Under the pieces are notes generated by a model. The model was not told the DNA's origin, searched no databases, and saw only the letters and a program-made list of their open reading frames with translations. From positions 48,130-112,129 of the forward strand of contig NZ_VZOT01000010.1 in NCBI RefSeq assembly GCF_008801935.1: a stretch of DNA of 64,000 bases, read 5' to 3'. The position numbers and the translations under genes were made by a program. This DNA comes from Comamonas kerstersii. Lineage in GTDB: Bacteria; Pseudomonadota; Gammaproteobacteria; Burkholderiales; Burkholderiaceae_C. Below, piece by piece: positions 16,380 through 26,590 of the stretch; positions within the stretch are counted from its first letter, which is position 1, and each line of letters starts with the position of its first letter.

Positions 16380-18749
16380 TTATTTCTTCAGCCCTTGCAA
16401 CTTGGCAAAGGCCGATGCCATGGCACTTTGTGGCTGGGCATCGTTTCTGCGCTGGGGCTGGGCGTAGCCGCCACGGCCCTGCTGGTTGCGGCCTGCAGCT
16501 TCAAAGCGGTTGTCGCGTGGGCCATCGCGGCGTGCGGGGGCAGCGTCCAGCTTCATGGTCAGGCTGATGCGGTTGCGGGCCACGTCCACTTCCAGCACCT
16601 TCACTTTCACAATCTGGCCGGTCTTGACCACTTCGCGCGCGTCTTCCACAAACTTGTGGCTCATCTGGCTCACGTGCACCAGACCGTCTTGGTGCACACC
16701 GAGGTCCACAAAGGCGCCAAACTGCGCCACGTTGCTCACGGTGCCTTCCAGAATCATGCCTTCCTTGAGGTCCTTGATGTCTTCCACGCCATCGTTAAAG
16801 CGGGCCACAACAAAGTCAGGGCGTGGGTCACGTCCGGGCTTTTCCAGCTCACTCAGAATGTCCTTGACCGTGATGGGGCCGAACTGCTCGTTGGCAAACA
16901 GCTCTGGCGTCAGGGGCTTGAGCACTTCGGGACGGCCCATGATCTGGTCCACAGGCTTGCCGGTGGCCACAATGATCTGCTCCACCACGGGGTAGGTTTC
17001 AGGGTGAACGCCGGTCATATCCAGTGGGTTGTCCCCCCCGCGAATGCGCAAAAAGCCTGCAGCCTGCTCAAACGTCTTGGCGCCCAGTCCTGAGACTTCC
17101 ATGAGTTGCTTGCGGTTGCGGAACGAACCGTTCGCATCACGCCAGCGCACCACCGACTTGGCTACCGAGCCGCTCAGGCCCGACACGCGGGTGAGCAGCG
17201 GCACAGAAGCCGTGTTCAGGTCTACGCCCACGGAGTTCACGCAGTCTTCCACCACCGCATCCAGCTTGCGTGCCAGCTCGCTCTGGTTGACATCGTGCTG
17301 GTACTGACCCACGCCAATGCTCTTGGGGTCAATCTTGACCAGCTCTGCCAGTGGGTCCTGCAGGCGGCGGGCAATGGAGACCGCACCTCGCAGGCTCACA
17401 TCCACATCCGGCAGCTCCTGCGAGGCAAATTCGCTGGCCGAGTAGACCGATGCCCCGGCTTCGCTGACCACCACTTTTTCCAACTGCTTGTCGACCTTGG
17501 CAGCCAGCTTGATCAGGTCAGCGGCCAGCTTGTCGGTTTCGCGACTGGCCGTGCCGTTGCCAATGGCAATCAGGTTCACGCCATGCTTTTCCACCAGACG
17601 GGCCAGCACCGCCAGCGAGCCATCCCAGTCCTTGCGGGGCTCGTGGGGGTAGACCGTGGCGGTATCCACCAGCTTGCCGGTGCTGTCTACCACGGCCACT
17701 TTCACGCCGGTGCGGATTCCGGGGTCCAGACCCATCACGGTACGGGCACCTGCAGGTGCGGCCAGCAGCAGGTCGCGCAGGTTGTCGCCAAACACCTTGA
17801 TGGCCACCTGCTCGGCATCTTCACGCAGGCGGCTGAACAGGTCACGCTCCGTCGAGAGGCTGAGCTTGACGCGCCAGGTCCAGGCAATGCATTTGCGAAT
17901 CAGATCGTCTGCGGGGCGCTTGGCGTGGCTCCAGCCCAGATGCAGGGCAATACGGCCTTCGGCCAGGCTGGGTTGACCCACCACCGGTTCTTCAGGTTGC
18001 GCCAGCTTGACTTCCAGAATCTCCTGCGCACGGCCACGGAACACAGCCAGCGCCCGGTGCGATGGCACGCGGCAGATGGGTTCTTCGTAATCAAAATAGT
18101 CGCGGAACTTTGAGACTTCAGCGTCGTTTTCGTCCTTGCCGTCCACCTTGCGTGAGCGCAGCAGGCCTTCCTGCCACAGCCATTCACGCAGCTTCTGCAC
18201 CAGGGTGGCATCTTCTGCCCAGCGTTCAGAAAGGATGTCGCGCACACCGTCCAGCACGGCAAAAGTGGTGGAAAAGTCTGGGCCGGGCTTGCCGTCATCC
18301 AGCGTAGTGGCAGGCTTGCAGAAAGCCTTCGCCTCTTCGTGCGGGTCCAGCGTTGGGTCGGCAAACAGCTTGTCGGCCAGGGGCTCAATGCCGAACTCTT
18401 TGGCAATCTGCCCTTTGGTGCGACGCTTTTGCTTGAATGGCAGGTAGATGTCTTCCAGCTCCTGCTTGGTGGGCGCATTGGCAATGGCCAGACGCAGCGC
18501 GTCCGTGAGCTTGCCTTGCTCGTCAATGGCCTTGAGCACGGCACCACGGCGGTCTTCCAGCTCGCGCAGATAGGCAAGACGCGCTTCCAGCTCGCGCAGC
18601 TGCACGTCGTCCAGCCCGCCTGTGACTTCCTTGCGGTAACGGGCGATGAAAGGGACGGTGGCTCCGCCGTCCAGCAATTCCACGGCAGCTGTCACCTGCT
18701 GCGCACTGACTTTGATCTCTGCGGCAATCTGCCCAATGATTTTTTGCAT
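16380..18749 (-). CDS. tex: Tex-family RNA-binding transcription accessory protein
   Basis: This 789-residue protein has the complete Tex layout: N-terminal helical domain starting MQKIIGQIAAEI, a YqgF-like fold (VMGLDPGIRTGVKVAVVD), two helix-hairpin-helix units (NTASVPLLTRVSGLS; LMEVSGLGAKTFEQAAGFLR) and a C-terminal S1 domain (GMILEGTVSNVAQFGAFVDL). A Gly/Arg-rich tail follows. Tex binds nucleic acid and influences transcription and virulence gene expression in several bacteria. The ATG at 18749 is chosen because family members start at MQKI-type sequences. The frame remains open for 102 codons upstream, over the divergent gene, without coding character. Confidence 0.95.
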   Translation of the reverse strand: MQKIIGQIAAEIKVSAQQVTAAVELLDGGATVPFIARYRKEVTGGLDDVQLRELEARLAYLRELEDRRGAVLKAIDEQGKLTDALRLAIANAPTKQELEDIYLPFKQKRRTKGQIAKEFGIEPLADKLFADPTLDPHEEAKAFCKPATTLDDGKPGPDFSTTFAVLDGVRDILSERWAEDATLVQKLREWLWQEGLLRSRKVDGKDENDAEVSKFRDYFDYEEPICRVPSHRALAVFRGRAQEILEVKLAQPEEPVVGQPSLAEGRIALHLGWSHAKRPADDLIRKCIAWTWRVKLSLSTERDLFSRLREDAEQVAIKVFGDNLRDLLLAAPAGARTVMGLDPGIRTGVKVAVVDSTGKLVDTATVYPHEPRKDWDGSLAVLARLVEKHGVNLIAIGNGTASRETDKLAADLIKLAAKVDKQLEKVVVSEAGASVYSASEFASQELPDVDVSLRGAVSIARRLQDPLAELVKIDPKSIGVGQYQHDVNQSELARKLDAVVEDCVNSVGVDLNTASVPLLTRVSGLSGSVAKSVVRWRDANGSFRNRKQLMEVSGLGAKTFEQAAGFLRIRGGDNPLDMTGVHPETYPVVEQIIVATGKPVDQIMGRPEVLKPLTPELFANEQFGPITVKDILSELEKPGRDPRPDFVVARFNDGVEDIKDLKEGMILEGTVSNVAQFGAFVDLGVHQDGLVHVSQMSHKFVEDAREVVKTGQIVKVKVLEVDVARNRISLTMKLDAAPARRDGPRDNRFEAAGRNQQGRGGYAQPQRRNDAQPQSAMASAFAKLQGLKK

Positions 18750-18906
18750 GCGTTGCGCGCCCCTTGGCGCTGTAGCTCCGAAAGCGCGCAAGTTTGCCAT
18801 AGACCGCAGCCGTGCCCATAGACAAAAACATATCCTCACATTTGATAGCTGTTCGCGCAGGCAGGATCTGCCCTGGAGGCCAAAATCGCTCAAAATTTCA
18901 TCATCT

Positions 18907-19965
18907 ATGCAAGACGATCTGTTTGGCGCAGATGCGCCACCGCCCTCCACCACGCCTGCCGCGCAGTCTGTGCGCAAGTCCAGGGGCGTGCAGGCGGTTG
19001 TGCCGTCCGAAGCCCTGCTGGCACTGGCGCAGGCCATGCCGCCCCAGCTGCGCATGGGTGTGTCGACCTGGTCCTATCCTGGCTGGGATGGGCTGGTGTG
19101 GGACGGTGCATACGACCCCAGCGTGCTCTCTCGCAAGGGGCTGACGGCACTGAGCCAGCACCCGCTGATGCGCACGGTCTGTGTAGACCGCAGCTTCTGG
19201 CGGCCCTTGAGCGTGGAGCAGTACGCGCAGATGGCGGCGCAGGTGCCTGAGGACTTTCGCTTCGTCGTCAAATGTCCGAACGTAGTGACCGATGCGCTGG
19301 TGCGCGGCGAGGACGGCAAGGGCCAGCAGCGCAATCCGGTTTTTCTGGACGCGGGGCTGGCTGTGCAGCAGTTTGTAGAGCCTGCCCTGCAGGGGCTGGG
19401 TAGCAAGCTGGGGGTCTTGGTCTACCAACTCAGTCCCCTGCCGTGGGACATGCTCTCGCACACAGCGCCACTTTATGACCTGCTCGCCAGCCTGTTGCAA
19501 GCCACGCGTGAAGCACTGACACAGGCCCCGGATGTGATCGTGGCTGTCGAGGTGCGAGATCCGCTGCTGCTGGAAGAGGCGCTGGTGCAGGTGCTCAAGC
19601 AGCATGGAGCTGCGCTGTGCCTGGGCCTGCACGGCAAGATGCCTCCCATTGAGCAGCAACTCCCCATGCTGCGCCGCCTCTGGCCCACGCCATTGGTCTG
19701 CAGGTGGAATCTGAATACGGCATTTGGTCCCTTTGGCTACCCTGCTGCACAGGAAAAGCACCAGCCGTTTCACGAAATCCGCACGCCAGACCCGCACACC
19801 TTGGCGGTGTTGGCGCGCACCGTGAAAGGCATCACAGGTGCCGGTCAATCGGCCTTTGTCACTATCAGTAACGATGCGGAAGGCTGTGCGCCACGCTCTA
19901 TCCAGCGTCTGGCAGAACACTTGCAGGCTCTGTCGATGCAAGCTATTCAGACGCCTTCTAGATAG
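18907..19965 (+). CDS. DUF72 (YecE-like) protein
   Basis: The 352-residue protein is a TIM-barrel-type DUF72 member. Characteristic stretches are GVSTWSYPGWDGLVW, VDRSFWRPLSVEQY, FRFVVKCPNVVTD, VEVRDPLLLEE and a C-terminal VTISNDAEGCAPRSI. Function is not established; the fold suggests nucleic-acid or sugar-phosphate handling in the cytoplasm. It is transcribed divergently from tex with 157 bases between start codons. The N-terminal ~50 residues are a low-complexity extension. Confidence 0.88.
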   Translation: MQDDLFGADAPPPSTTPAAQSVRKSRGVQAVVPSEALLALAQAMPPQLRMGVSTWSYPGWDGLVWDGAYDPSVLSRKGLTALSQHPLMRTVCVDRSFWRPLSVEQYAQMAAQVPEDFRFVVKCPNVVTDALVRGEDGKGQQRNPVFLDAGLAVQQFVEPALQGLGSKLGVLVYQLSPLPWDMLSHTAPLYDLLASLLQATREALTQAPDVIVAVEVRDPLLLEEALVQVLKQHGAALCLGLHGKMPPIEQQLPMLRRLWPTPLVCRWNLNTAFGPFGYPAAQEKHQPFHEIRTPDPHTLAVLARTVKGITGAGQSAFVTISNDAEGCAPRSIQRLAEHLQALSMQAIQTPSR

Positions 19966-20095
19966 TTGGCATTAATTAACATTTAGTTCTCATTGCACCA
20001 CATTCGGAGTTTTTCGCACTGGACTGCTTTGAGGCAAGGCATTTGTGCTTCACGATTTGATACATTTTCAGCTCTCGCACGGCAGCGATCGCATA

Positions 20096-20104
20096 GGGGG
20101 GGGG
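20096..20104 (+). repeat. G9 homopolymer upstream of the FimV-like gene
   Basis: Nine consecutive G lie about 50 bases before the start codon at 20154, inside the probable promoter or leader. Such tracts are prone to slippage. Confidence 0.85.
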
Positions 20105-20153
20105 AGATGCATTCGCAGCGCACAGTGCGCTTGTCAACTTCTGACGGCAAAGA

Positions 20154-22469
20154 ATGACCGTGAAACTTCGTGATCTACTCGTTTTGCTCAGCGGTGTGGC
20201 TGCTGCTTCGCAAGTCAGCGCCTTATCGCTTGGCAACAGCCAGGGCAATGTGCAGCTTGGCTCGCCCATGGATCTGGTCTTTCAGCTCAAGCCGGATGCT
20301 GGCCATACGGCAGAAACCAGCTGCGTTGCTGCTGACATTCTGATGGGCGACGTCCCGCTCGCGCGCGGAGACTTCACACTCGTGCCGCAAGGCAATTCTG
20401 TGCGTGTGCAAACCACCATTCCGGTGAACGAGCCTTTGCTTACCGTCAAGCTCAGTGCTGGCTGTTCCGCCACCATGACGCGCAGTTACACCTTCTTTGC
20501 GGACCCGCCAGGCTCTATGGCAGCGTCGGTGCAGCCCATTGATCTGAGCAAATTTCAGGCGGCTGCCCCTCTGCCCGCTGCGCTTGTGGCAGGCAGCGCA
20601 GGCGCCAGCACTGCAACACGCGCTGCGGCAACACCTCGTCGCCCTGCCAAACACGCCGTCAACCCACGGGCGGTGCAGGACAACAGCCTGCCAGCGTACT
20701 TTGTGCCCTCCATGGTTGCGTCTGCCGATACGGTAGATATTCCTGCGCCTGAAGAAACACCCGCCAAGTCTGCTTCGCAGCCAGCTGCGGTGCCCTCAGG
20801 TACAGCAGATGCACAGGCCGCTGATATCGGCCGCTCTCGCCAGCGCATGGAGCCACTCGACGGCCTGGAAGGCTTGCATGCAAAACCTGCTGATGCAAGC
20901 ACGCCCCCCGCTACAGACGCAGTCGCAGATGCTGCTGCAGTTGGAACTGGAGCTGCTGCTGCCGCGCCATTGCCGGATACAGCATCAGAGGCAGAGTCGC
21001 CCATTGCTGAAGCAACACAGGTACTGCTGCAGGCCAATACGGAACGCATTGATGCGCTGGAAGGCCAGTTGCTGGCGCTTAAAAAGCAGCTGACCAGCAA
21101 TCTCACAGAAATTTCTACCCTCCAGCGGCAACTGGTCGAAGCGCAGAACGCAGGCTTGCCAGTCTGGGTCCATGCAGCACTGGGCCTGCTGGCATTGGCG
21201 CTGGCCTGTATTGCCTGGCTGCTGCAATGCCTGCGCCAGGAGCGCCTGAAAACGCAGAACGACTGGGCCAACACCGTGCTGGCAGTGGAAAACTCTGCAA
21301 GCCTTACGCGCGTTGATACTGACAGCGCCGCAGTCCATACCGGCAAGGGCCCGTTGCCTTCTGCACCAGTTACGTCCCCAGTGGCTGCGGCGAAGGCGGA
21401 ACCAGTGGCAAAGCCTGTGGCTTCCGTGGCCACAGCTTCCCTGCACACGCGCGACAGCGTGCCGCAGGCGCAGGCACTCACGCAGTTCCCGGATACGGCG
21501 TTTGCTGAATCCAGCATTCAGCCGCCTTCGCTCGCTCCTGCGACCATGTTCCCGCTCACCGAGGTGCTGACTGCCCAGGCCTTGTTCGATGTGCAGGAGC
21601 AGGCTGAGTTTTATGCCTCTATTGGCGAAAACGATCAGGCCATTGAAATTCTGCAGGCCCATATTGCGGAGCATGAGAACTCTTCCCCGCTGGCTTATGT
21701 GGAATTGCTGCAGCTGCTTTTCCGCCTTGGCCGCATGGACGCCTATGAAGAAGTGCGCCAGCAGTTCCAGAAGCACTTCAATGTGCACATCCCTGACTTT
21801 CTGGGCTTTTCACGCAAGGGGCGTGATCTGTGGAGCGCCCACCCTGACGTACTGGCGCAGATTGAAGCGCTGTGGCCCACAGATGAAGTGCAGGAGCTGC
21901 TGCGCAATCTGATTCTGCGCAAGAACGAAGCAGCGCAGCGCTTTGACCTGGCCGCGTTTGATGAGCTGCTGCTGCTCTACAACGTGGCCAAGAGCACGCC
22001 AGCCGCCAGCCGCGGTGCCATGCCTGGTCGCAGGCGCACCGCTCCCAGCGAAGCGCCCTTGCCGGAGATTGCACCTGAGGTGACGCCGGGGCAAGCCGTT
22101 CCCCCTCTTCCGGAAGTGCCTGGTGCAGCATCTCCTGTGCAGACTGCGGCAGCGCCTGCCGCTGAAGCTCCCCCTGTACTGTCGCTTGATGAAGCGCATC
22201 TGGACCTGCTCAGCACCATGCCCGTGCATGAACCGCTGGAACAGCAATCGGGCCAGTCGCACTTCCAGCCTGTGCAGCACTTTGCACCTGACGAGGCGCT
22301 GGTCGCAGTGCTCTCTCTGGATCTGAGTGAAGCAGCTAGCCCGCCAGCTGTGCCTGCCGCAGCGACGGTCAAGCCTTTGCGCGACCCTGAAGCCCAGGCG
22401 ATGGACCTGGAGCTGCAGGCGTTCATCATGGATGAGCGTGATCTGCCACCTGCAACCAAGAATCGCTAA
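20154..22469 (+). CDS. FimV-like inner membrane protein
   Basis: The 771-residue protein has a signal peptide (residues 1-23, ending VSALS), then an N-terminal domain like that of FimV (SLGNSQGNVQLGSPMDLVFQL). An Ala/Pro-rich region follows, then a coiled coil (about 280-325), a membrane helix (about 330-353, WVHAALGLLALALACIAWLL) and a C-terminal cytoplasmic part with TPR-like helices (EQAEFYASIGENDQAIEIL; YVELLQLLFRLGRMDAYEEV). FimV/HubP proteins organise type IV pili and the cell pole through a LysM domain, which I do not see here. It is therefore a FimV relative of uncertain role. It lies upstream of prfB with a 229-base gap. Confidence 0.75.
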   Translation: MTVKLRDLLVLLSGVAAASQVSALSLGNSQGNVQLGSPMDLVFQLKPDAGHTAETSCVAADILMGDVPLARGDFTLVPQGNSVRVQTTIPVNEPLLTVKLSAGCSATMTRSYTFFADPPGSMAASVQPIDLSKFQAAAPLPAALVAGSAGASTATRAAATPRRPAKHAVNPRAVQDNSLPAYFVPSMVASADTVDIPAPEETPAKSASQPAAVPSGTADAQAADIGRSRQRMEPLDGLEGLHAKPADASTPPATDAVADAAAVGTGAAAAAPLPDTASEAESPIAEATQVLLQANTERIDALEGQLLALKKQLTSNLTEISTLQRQLVEAQNAGLPVWVHAALGLLALALACIAWLLQCLRQERLKTQNDWANTVLAVENSASLTRVDTDSAAVHTGKGPLPSAPVTSPVAAAKAEPVAKPVASVATASLHTRDSVPQAQALTQFPDTAFAESSIQPPSLAPATMFPLTEVLTAQALFDVQEQAEFYASIGENDQAIEILQAHIAEHENSSPLAYVELLQLLFRLGRMDAYEEVRQQFQKHFNVHIPDFLGFSRKGRDLWSAHPDVLAQIEALWPTDEVQELLRNLILRKNEAAQRFDLAAFDELLLLYNVAKSTPAASRGAMPGRRRTAPSEAPLPEIAPEVTPGQAVPPLPEVPGAASPVQTAAAPAAEAPPVLSLDEAHLDLLSTMPVHEPLEQQSGQSHFQPVQHFAPDEALVAVLSLDLSEAASPPAVPAAATVKPLRDPEAQAMDLELQAFIMDERDLPPATKNR

Positions 22470-22698
22470 TTTACGGCACGCCATTGCCGGCATCTGTACG
22501 CCACCACACTGCTGGTGGCGTTTTTGTTGGATGGCTCGCTGGTGTGCGCCACAGGCAATAGCAGCCATTCACTGCTTTTGCTGGACAGCATTCAAGCCAT
22601 GAGCGGTCAGGACATGCGAAAATCCCCGTTTTGACTAGCCTACAGCTCCTATGCGGACTGCACTCGGCTATACAAACCCCAAACAACAGGAATCAGAC

Positions 22699-23803
22699 AT
22701 GGAAGCCGAACGCATCAATCAAATCGAAGCAACTCTTGAAGACCTGTCCACCCGGACCCAAGAGTTACGGAGGTATCTTTGACTACGATGCAAAGTACGA
22801 ACGTCTGCGCACCGTAAACGCGGCACTGGAAGACCCTGCCGTCTGGAACGACCCAAAGAAGGCTCAGGAACTGGGCAAGGAAAAGAAGTCGCTGGACTCC
22901 GTCGTCCTGACCCTGCAAAAGCTCACCACAGAACTGGCTGACAATGCCGAGCTGTTCGAGATGAGCAAGGAAGAAGGCGACGACGCTGGTCTGGAGACCA
23001 TCGAAGAAGAAACCGCCAAGCTCCAGCCCCTGATCGAGGAGCTGGAGTTCCGCCGCATGTTCCGTCATGAAGCAGACCCTCTGAACTGCTTTATCGACAT
23101 CCAGGCGGGTGCCGGCGGCACCGAAGCCTGCGACTGGGCCAGCATGCTGCTGCGCCAGTACCTGAAGTACGCGGAGCGCAAGGGCTTCAAGGCTACCGTG
23201 GAAGAAGAAACTCCCGGCGACGTGGCTGGCATCAAGAGCGCCACCATCAAGATTGAAGGCGAATACGCCTACGGTCTGCTGCGCACGGAAACCGGCGTGC
23301 ACCGTCTGGTGCGCAAGTCGCCTTTTGACTCCTCGGGCGGCCGCCACACCAGCTTCTCTTCGCTGTTTGTCTACCCAGAGATTGATGACTCCATCGAGAT
23401 CAACATCAATCCTGCTGACGTGCGCACCGACACCTACCGTGCCTCCGGCGCTGGTGGTCAGCACATCAACAAGACCGACTCTGCCGTGCGTCTGACCCAC
23501 ATTCCTACGGGTATTGTGGTGCAGTGCCAGGACGGCCGCTCGCAGCACAGCAACCGTGACGTGGCATGGCAACGCCTGCGCTCGCGCCTGTACGACTACG
23601 AAATGCGCAAGCGCCAGGAAGAGCAGCAAAAGCTGGAAGACACCAAGACCGATGTGGGCTGGGGCCACCAGATCCGCTCGTACGTGCTGGATAACAGCCG
23701 TATCAAGGACCTGCGCACCAACGTTGAAGTCTCGGCCACCCAGAAGGTGCTGGACGGCGATCTGGACATGTTTATTGAAGCCTCGCTCAAGCAAGGCCTG
23801 TAA
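22699..23803 (+). CDS. prfB: Peptide chain release factor 2, expressed through a +1 frameshift
   Basis: ATG 22699 opens 27 codons that end in CTT TGA at 22777-22782. Skipping the T at 22780 continues in the next frame to TAA 23803, giving 367 residues, the normal RF2 size. Recognition motifs are SPF (in [15 protein letters not shown]) for UGA/UAA reading and GGQ ([16 protein letters not shown]) for peptide release. RF2 acts at the ribosomal A site. The frameshift lets RF2 control its own level: when RF2 is scarce the in-frame UGA is read poorly and the ribosome shifts. pepN follows after 9 bases. Confidence 0.97.
22765..22783 (+). other. Programmed +1 frameshift site of prfB
   Basis: The site reads CGGAGG-TAT-CTT-TGA-C. 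An internal Shine-Dalgarno-like CGGAGG stands three bases before the CTT shift codon, which is followed by the in-frame UGA and a C. This is the canonical arrangement. Confidence 0.95.
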
Positions 23804-23812
23804 GGAGCTTTC

Positions 23813-26500
23813 ATGCTGCGTGAAGGACAAGCCACTGCCATTTACCGCGCCGACTACCAGGCGCCTGCATGGTGGATTGAGACCGTCGATCTGACGTTCG
23901 ACCTGGACCCTGCCAAGACCCGTGTGCTCAACAAGATGCGCATCCGTCGCAACCCCGACGTGCCTGCACAGGCACTGCGTCTGGATGGCGACGAGCTGAA
24001 TCTGGCACGCGTGCTGGTCAACGGTGGCGGCACCTCGTTCAGGATGGATGGCAGCCAGCTGGTGCTGGAGAACCTCCCAGAAGGGGATGACCCTATCGAG
24101 CTGGAAATCTTCACCACCTGCGCGCCTGAGAAGAACACCAAGCTCATGGGCTTGTATGTGAGCGAGGGCACGTTCTTTACGCAGTGTGAAGCAGAAGGCT
24201 TTCGCCGTATCACCTACTTCCTGGACCGCCCCGATGTCATGGCCATGTATACCGTGACACTGCGCGCCAACAAGGAAGCCTTCCCCGTGCTGCTGTCCAA
24301 CGGCAACCTGGTGGAAGCCGGTGATCTGGAGGATGGCCGCCACTTTGCCAAGTGGGTAGACCCCCACAAAAAGCCCAGCTACCTGTTTGCACTGGTGGCT
24401 GGCAAGCTGGTGGCTCGCGAGCAGCTGATCAAGAGCCGTGCAGGCCGTGACCACCTGCTGCAGGTGTTTGTGCGCCCCGGCGATCTGGAAAAAACCGAGC
24501 ATGCCATGAACTCGCTTATGCACTCTGTGGCATGGGACGAGGCACGTTTTGGCCTGAGCCTGGACCTGGACCGCTTCATGATCGTCGCCACCAGCGACTT
24601 CAACATGGGCGCCATGGAAAACAAGGGCCTGAACATCTTCAACACCAAGTACGTCCTGGCCAGCCAGTCCACAGCGACCGACGTGGACTTTGCCAACGTC
24701 GAAAGCGTGGTGGGGCACGAGTACTTCCATAACTGGACCGGCAACCGCATCACCTGCCGTGACTGGTTTCAGCTCAGCCTCAAGGAAGGCCTGACGGTCT
24801 TCCGCGACCAGGAATTCAGCATGGACATGGCGGGTACACCTTCGGCCCGCGCCGTCAAGCGCATTGAAGACGTGCGCGTGCTGCGCACCGTGCAGTTCCC
24901 TGAGGACGCAGGCCCCATGGCCCACCCCGTGCGCCCGGACAGCTATATCGAAATCAACAACTTCTACACCGTCACGATTTACGAAAAAGGTGCCGAAGTG
25001 GTGCGCATGCAGCACAACCTGGTCGGCCGCGAAGGCTTTGCCAAGGGCATGAAGCTGTACTTTGAGCGCCATGACGGCAACGCCGTGACCTGTGACGACT
25101 TTGTGCAGGCCATGGCAGACGCCAACCCCGACAGCCCACTGGCTCAGCATCTGGAGCAGTTCAAGCGCTGGTACAGCCAGTCTGGCACTCCTGCGGTCAA
25201 GGCTGTGGGCCAGTACGATGCCGCTGCACAGACCTATACCCTGACCCTGTCGCAAAGCTGCCCTGCTACTGCAGGTCAGAGCGAGAAGCTGCCTTTTGTG
25301 ATTCCTGTGCAAATGGGGCTGCTGGGTCAGGACGGCACCGCCCTGCCCTTGCAGCTGCAAGGCGAAGCAGACAGCAGCCTGAGCAAGACGCTGGTGCTGA
25401 CAGAAAACCAGCAGACCTGGGTCTTTAACGGTGTGACACAAGCGCCCGTGCCCTCGCTGCTGCGTGGCTTCAGCGCCCCTGTGGTGCTGCACTACGACTT
25501 CAGCGATGCAGAGCTGCTGACCCAGCTGGCGCACGACAGCGATGCCTTCAACCGCTGGGAAGCGGGCCAGCGCCTGGCCCTGCGCTACGCGCTGCAAGCC
25601 ATCCGTACTGAAGGTGAAGTGGCTGCCGACATCCTGCCCGCAGCTTTTGTCAGCGCCCTGCGCGATGTGCTGCGTCACCCTGAACTGGACGCGGCCTACA
25701 AGGAACTCGTGCTGCAGCTGCCTTCTGAAGCCTACATTGCCGAACAGCTGGACGTGGTGGACCCACAGCGTATCCATGCCGTGCGCGAATCCATGCGCCA
25801 GCAGCTGGCACTGGCCTTGCAAGCGGATTGGGAATGGGCTTATGAGACCCATCAGGACACCGGCGCATACCGGCCAGACCCTGTGTCTGCAGGTCGCCGC
25901 TCGCTGACTGGTCTGGCCCTGCTGATGCTGTGCCTGGCGGCTCGCAGCACGGGCGACACGGTCTGGCCCGGCAAGGCCTACCAGCGCTTCAAGGTGGCAG
26001 GCAATATGACCGACCGCTTCAATGCCCTGTCTGCCCTGGTGCACAGCGGCGCGGCGCTGGCCCAGCCTGCGCTGGAGCGCTTCCACGCCATGTTCAAGAA
26101 CGAGCCGCTGGTGATTGACAAGTGGTTCAGCCTGCAGGCTGCTGCCTGCGACCGTGGTGGCCAGGTGCTGCCTGCGGTCAAGCAGCTGATGCAGCACCCT
26201 GATTTCAGCCTCAAGAACCCCAACCGCGCACGCAGCCTGATCTTCAGCTACTGCGCAGCCAACCCCGGCGCCTTCCACCGTCCCGATGCTGCAGGCTATG
26301 TGTTCTGGAGCGAGCGTGTGCTGGAGCTGGATGCCATCAACCCACAGGTTGCCGCCCGCCTTGCGCGTGCCATGGACCGCTGGAGCAAGCTGGCCGAGCC
26401 CTACCGCACTGCCGCACGTGAAGCACTGGGCCGCGTGGCTGCCAAGCCCGACCTCAGCAACGATGTGCGTGAAGTCATCACCCGCGCGATTGGCGATTAA
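23813..26500 (+). CDS. pepN: Aminopeptidase N (M1 metallopeptidase)
   Basis: The 895-residue protein has the M1 signature: GAMENKGLNIFN for substrate binding, and the zinc motif HEYFH (in VVGHEYFHNWTGNR) with the third ligand Glu in LKEGLTVFRDQEF, around residues 280-330. The long C-terminal helical domain (from about residue 560) is typical of PepN. It removes N-terminal residues from peptides in the cytoplasm. It follows prfB with a 9-base gap and a Shine-Dalgarno AAGGAG, so the two genes probably share a transcript. Confidence 0.96.
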   Translation: MLREGQATAIYRADYQAPAWWIETVDLTFDLDPAKTRVLNKMRIRRNPDVPAQALRLDGDELNLARVLVNGGGTSFRMDGSQLVLENLPEGDDPIELEIFTTCAPEKNTKLMGLYVSEGTFFTQCEAEGFRRITYFLDRPDVMAMYTVTLRANKEAFPVLLSNGNLVEAGDLEDGRHFAKWVDPHKKPSYLFALVAGKLVAREQLIKSRAGRDHLLQVFVRPGDLEKTEHAMNSLMHSVAWDEARFGLSLDLDRFMIVATSDFNMGAMENKGLNIFNTKYVLASQSTATDVDFANVESVVGHEYFHNWTGNRITCRDWFQLSLKEGLTVFRDQEFSMDMAGTPSARAVKRIEDVRVLRTVQFPEDAGPMAHPVRPDSYIEINNFYTVTIYEKGAEVVRMQHNLVGREGFAKGMKLYFERHDGNAVTCDDFVQAMADANPDSPLAQHLEQFKRWYSQSGTPAVKAVGQYDAAAQTYTLTLSQSCPATAGQSEKLPFVIPVQMGLLGQDGTALPLQLQGEADSSLSKTLVLTENQQTWVFNGVTQAPVPSLLRGFSAPVVLHYDFSDAELLTQLAHDSDAFNRWEAGQRLALRYALQAIRTEGEVAADILPAAFVSALRDVLRHPELDAAYKELVLQLPSEAYIAEQLDVVDPQRIHAVRESMRQQLALALQADWEWAYETHQDTGAYRPDPVSAGRRSLTGLALLMLCLAARSTGDTVWPGKAYQRFKVAGNMTDRFNALSALVHSGAALAQPALERFHAMFKNEPLVIDKWFSLQAAACDRGGQVLPAVKQLMQHPDFSLKNPNRARSLIFSYCAANPGAFHRPDAAGYVFWSERVLELDAINPQVAARLARAMDRWSKLAEPYRTAAREALGRVAAKPDLSNDVREVITRAIGD

Positions 26501-26515
26501 ATAAGAAATTGGCCT

Positions 26516-26540
26516 CTAGCGCTTGTGCAGCAAGCGCTAG
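26516..26540. repeat. Short palindrome related to the dispersed repeat
   Basis: CTAGCGCTTG-TGCAG-CAAGCGCTAG is a perfect 10-bp inverted repeat between pepN and fbp. It shares the AGCGCTTG core of the long copies but lacks their centre. Confidence 0.7.
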
Positions 26541-26590
26541 TAGCTAGCATTTTTGATATTTATTTTTCACTTCTACCCGAAGGAGACCCC

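Noticed and set aside
18907..18927. DDLFG at the start of the DUF72 protein as a link to the VDELFG motifs
   Set aside because: Single occurrence in a variable N-terminus; most likely chance.
22715..26278. Very long open frame on the minus strand opposite prfB and pepN
   Set aside because: It mirrors two strongly conserved genes and has no domain features; it arises from GC-rich codon use.
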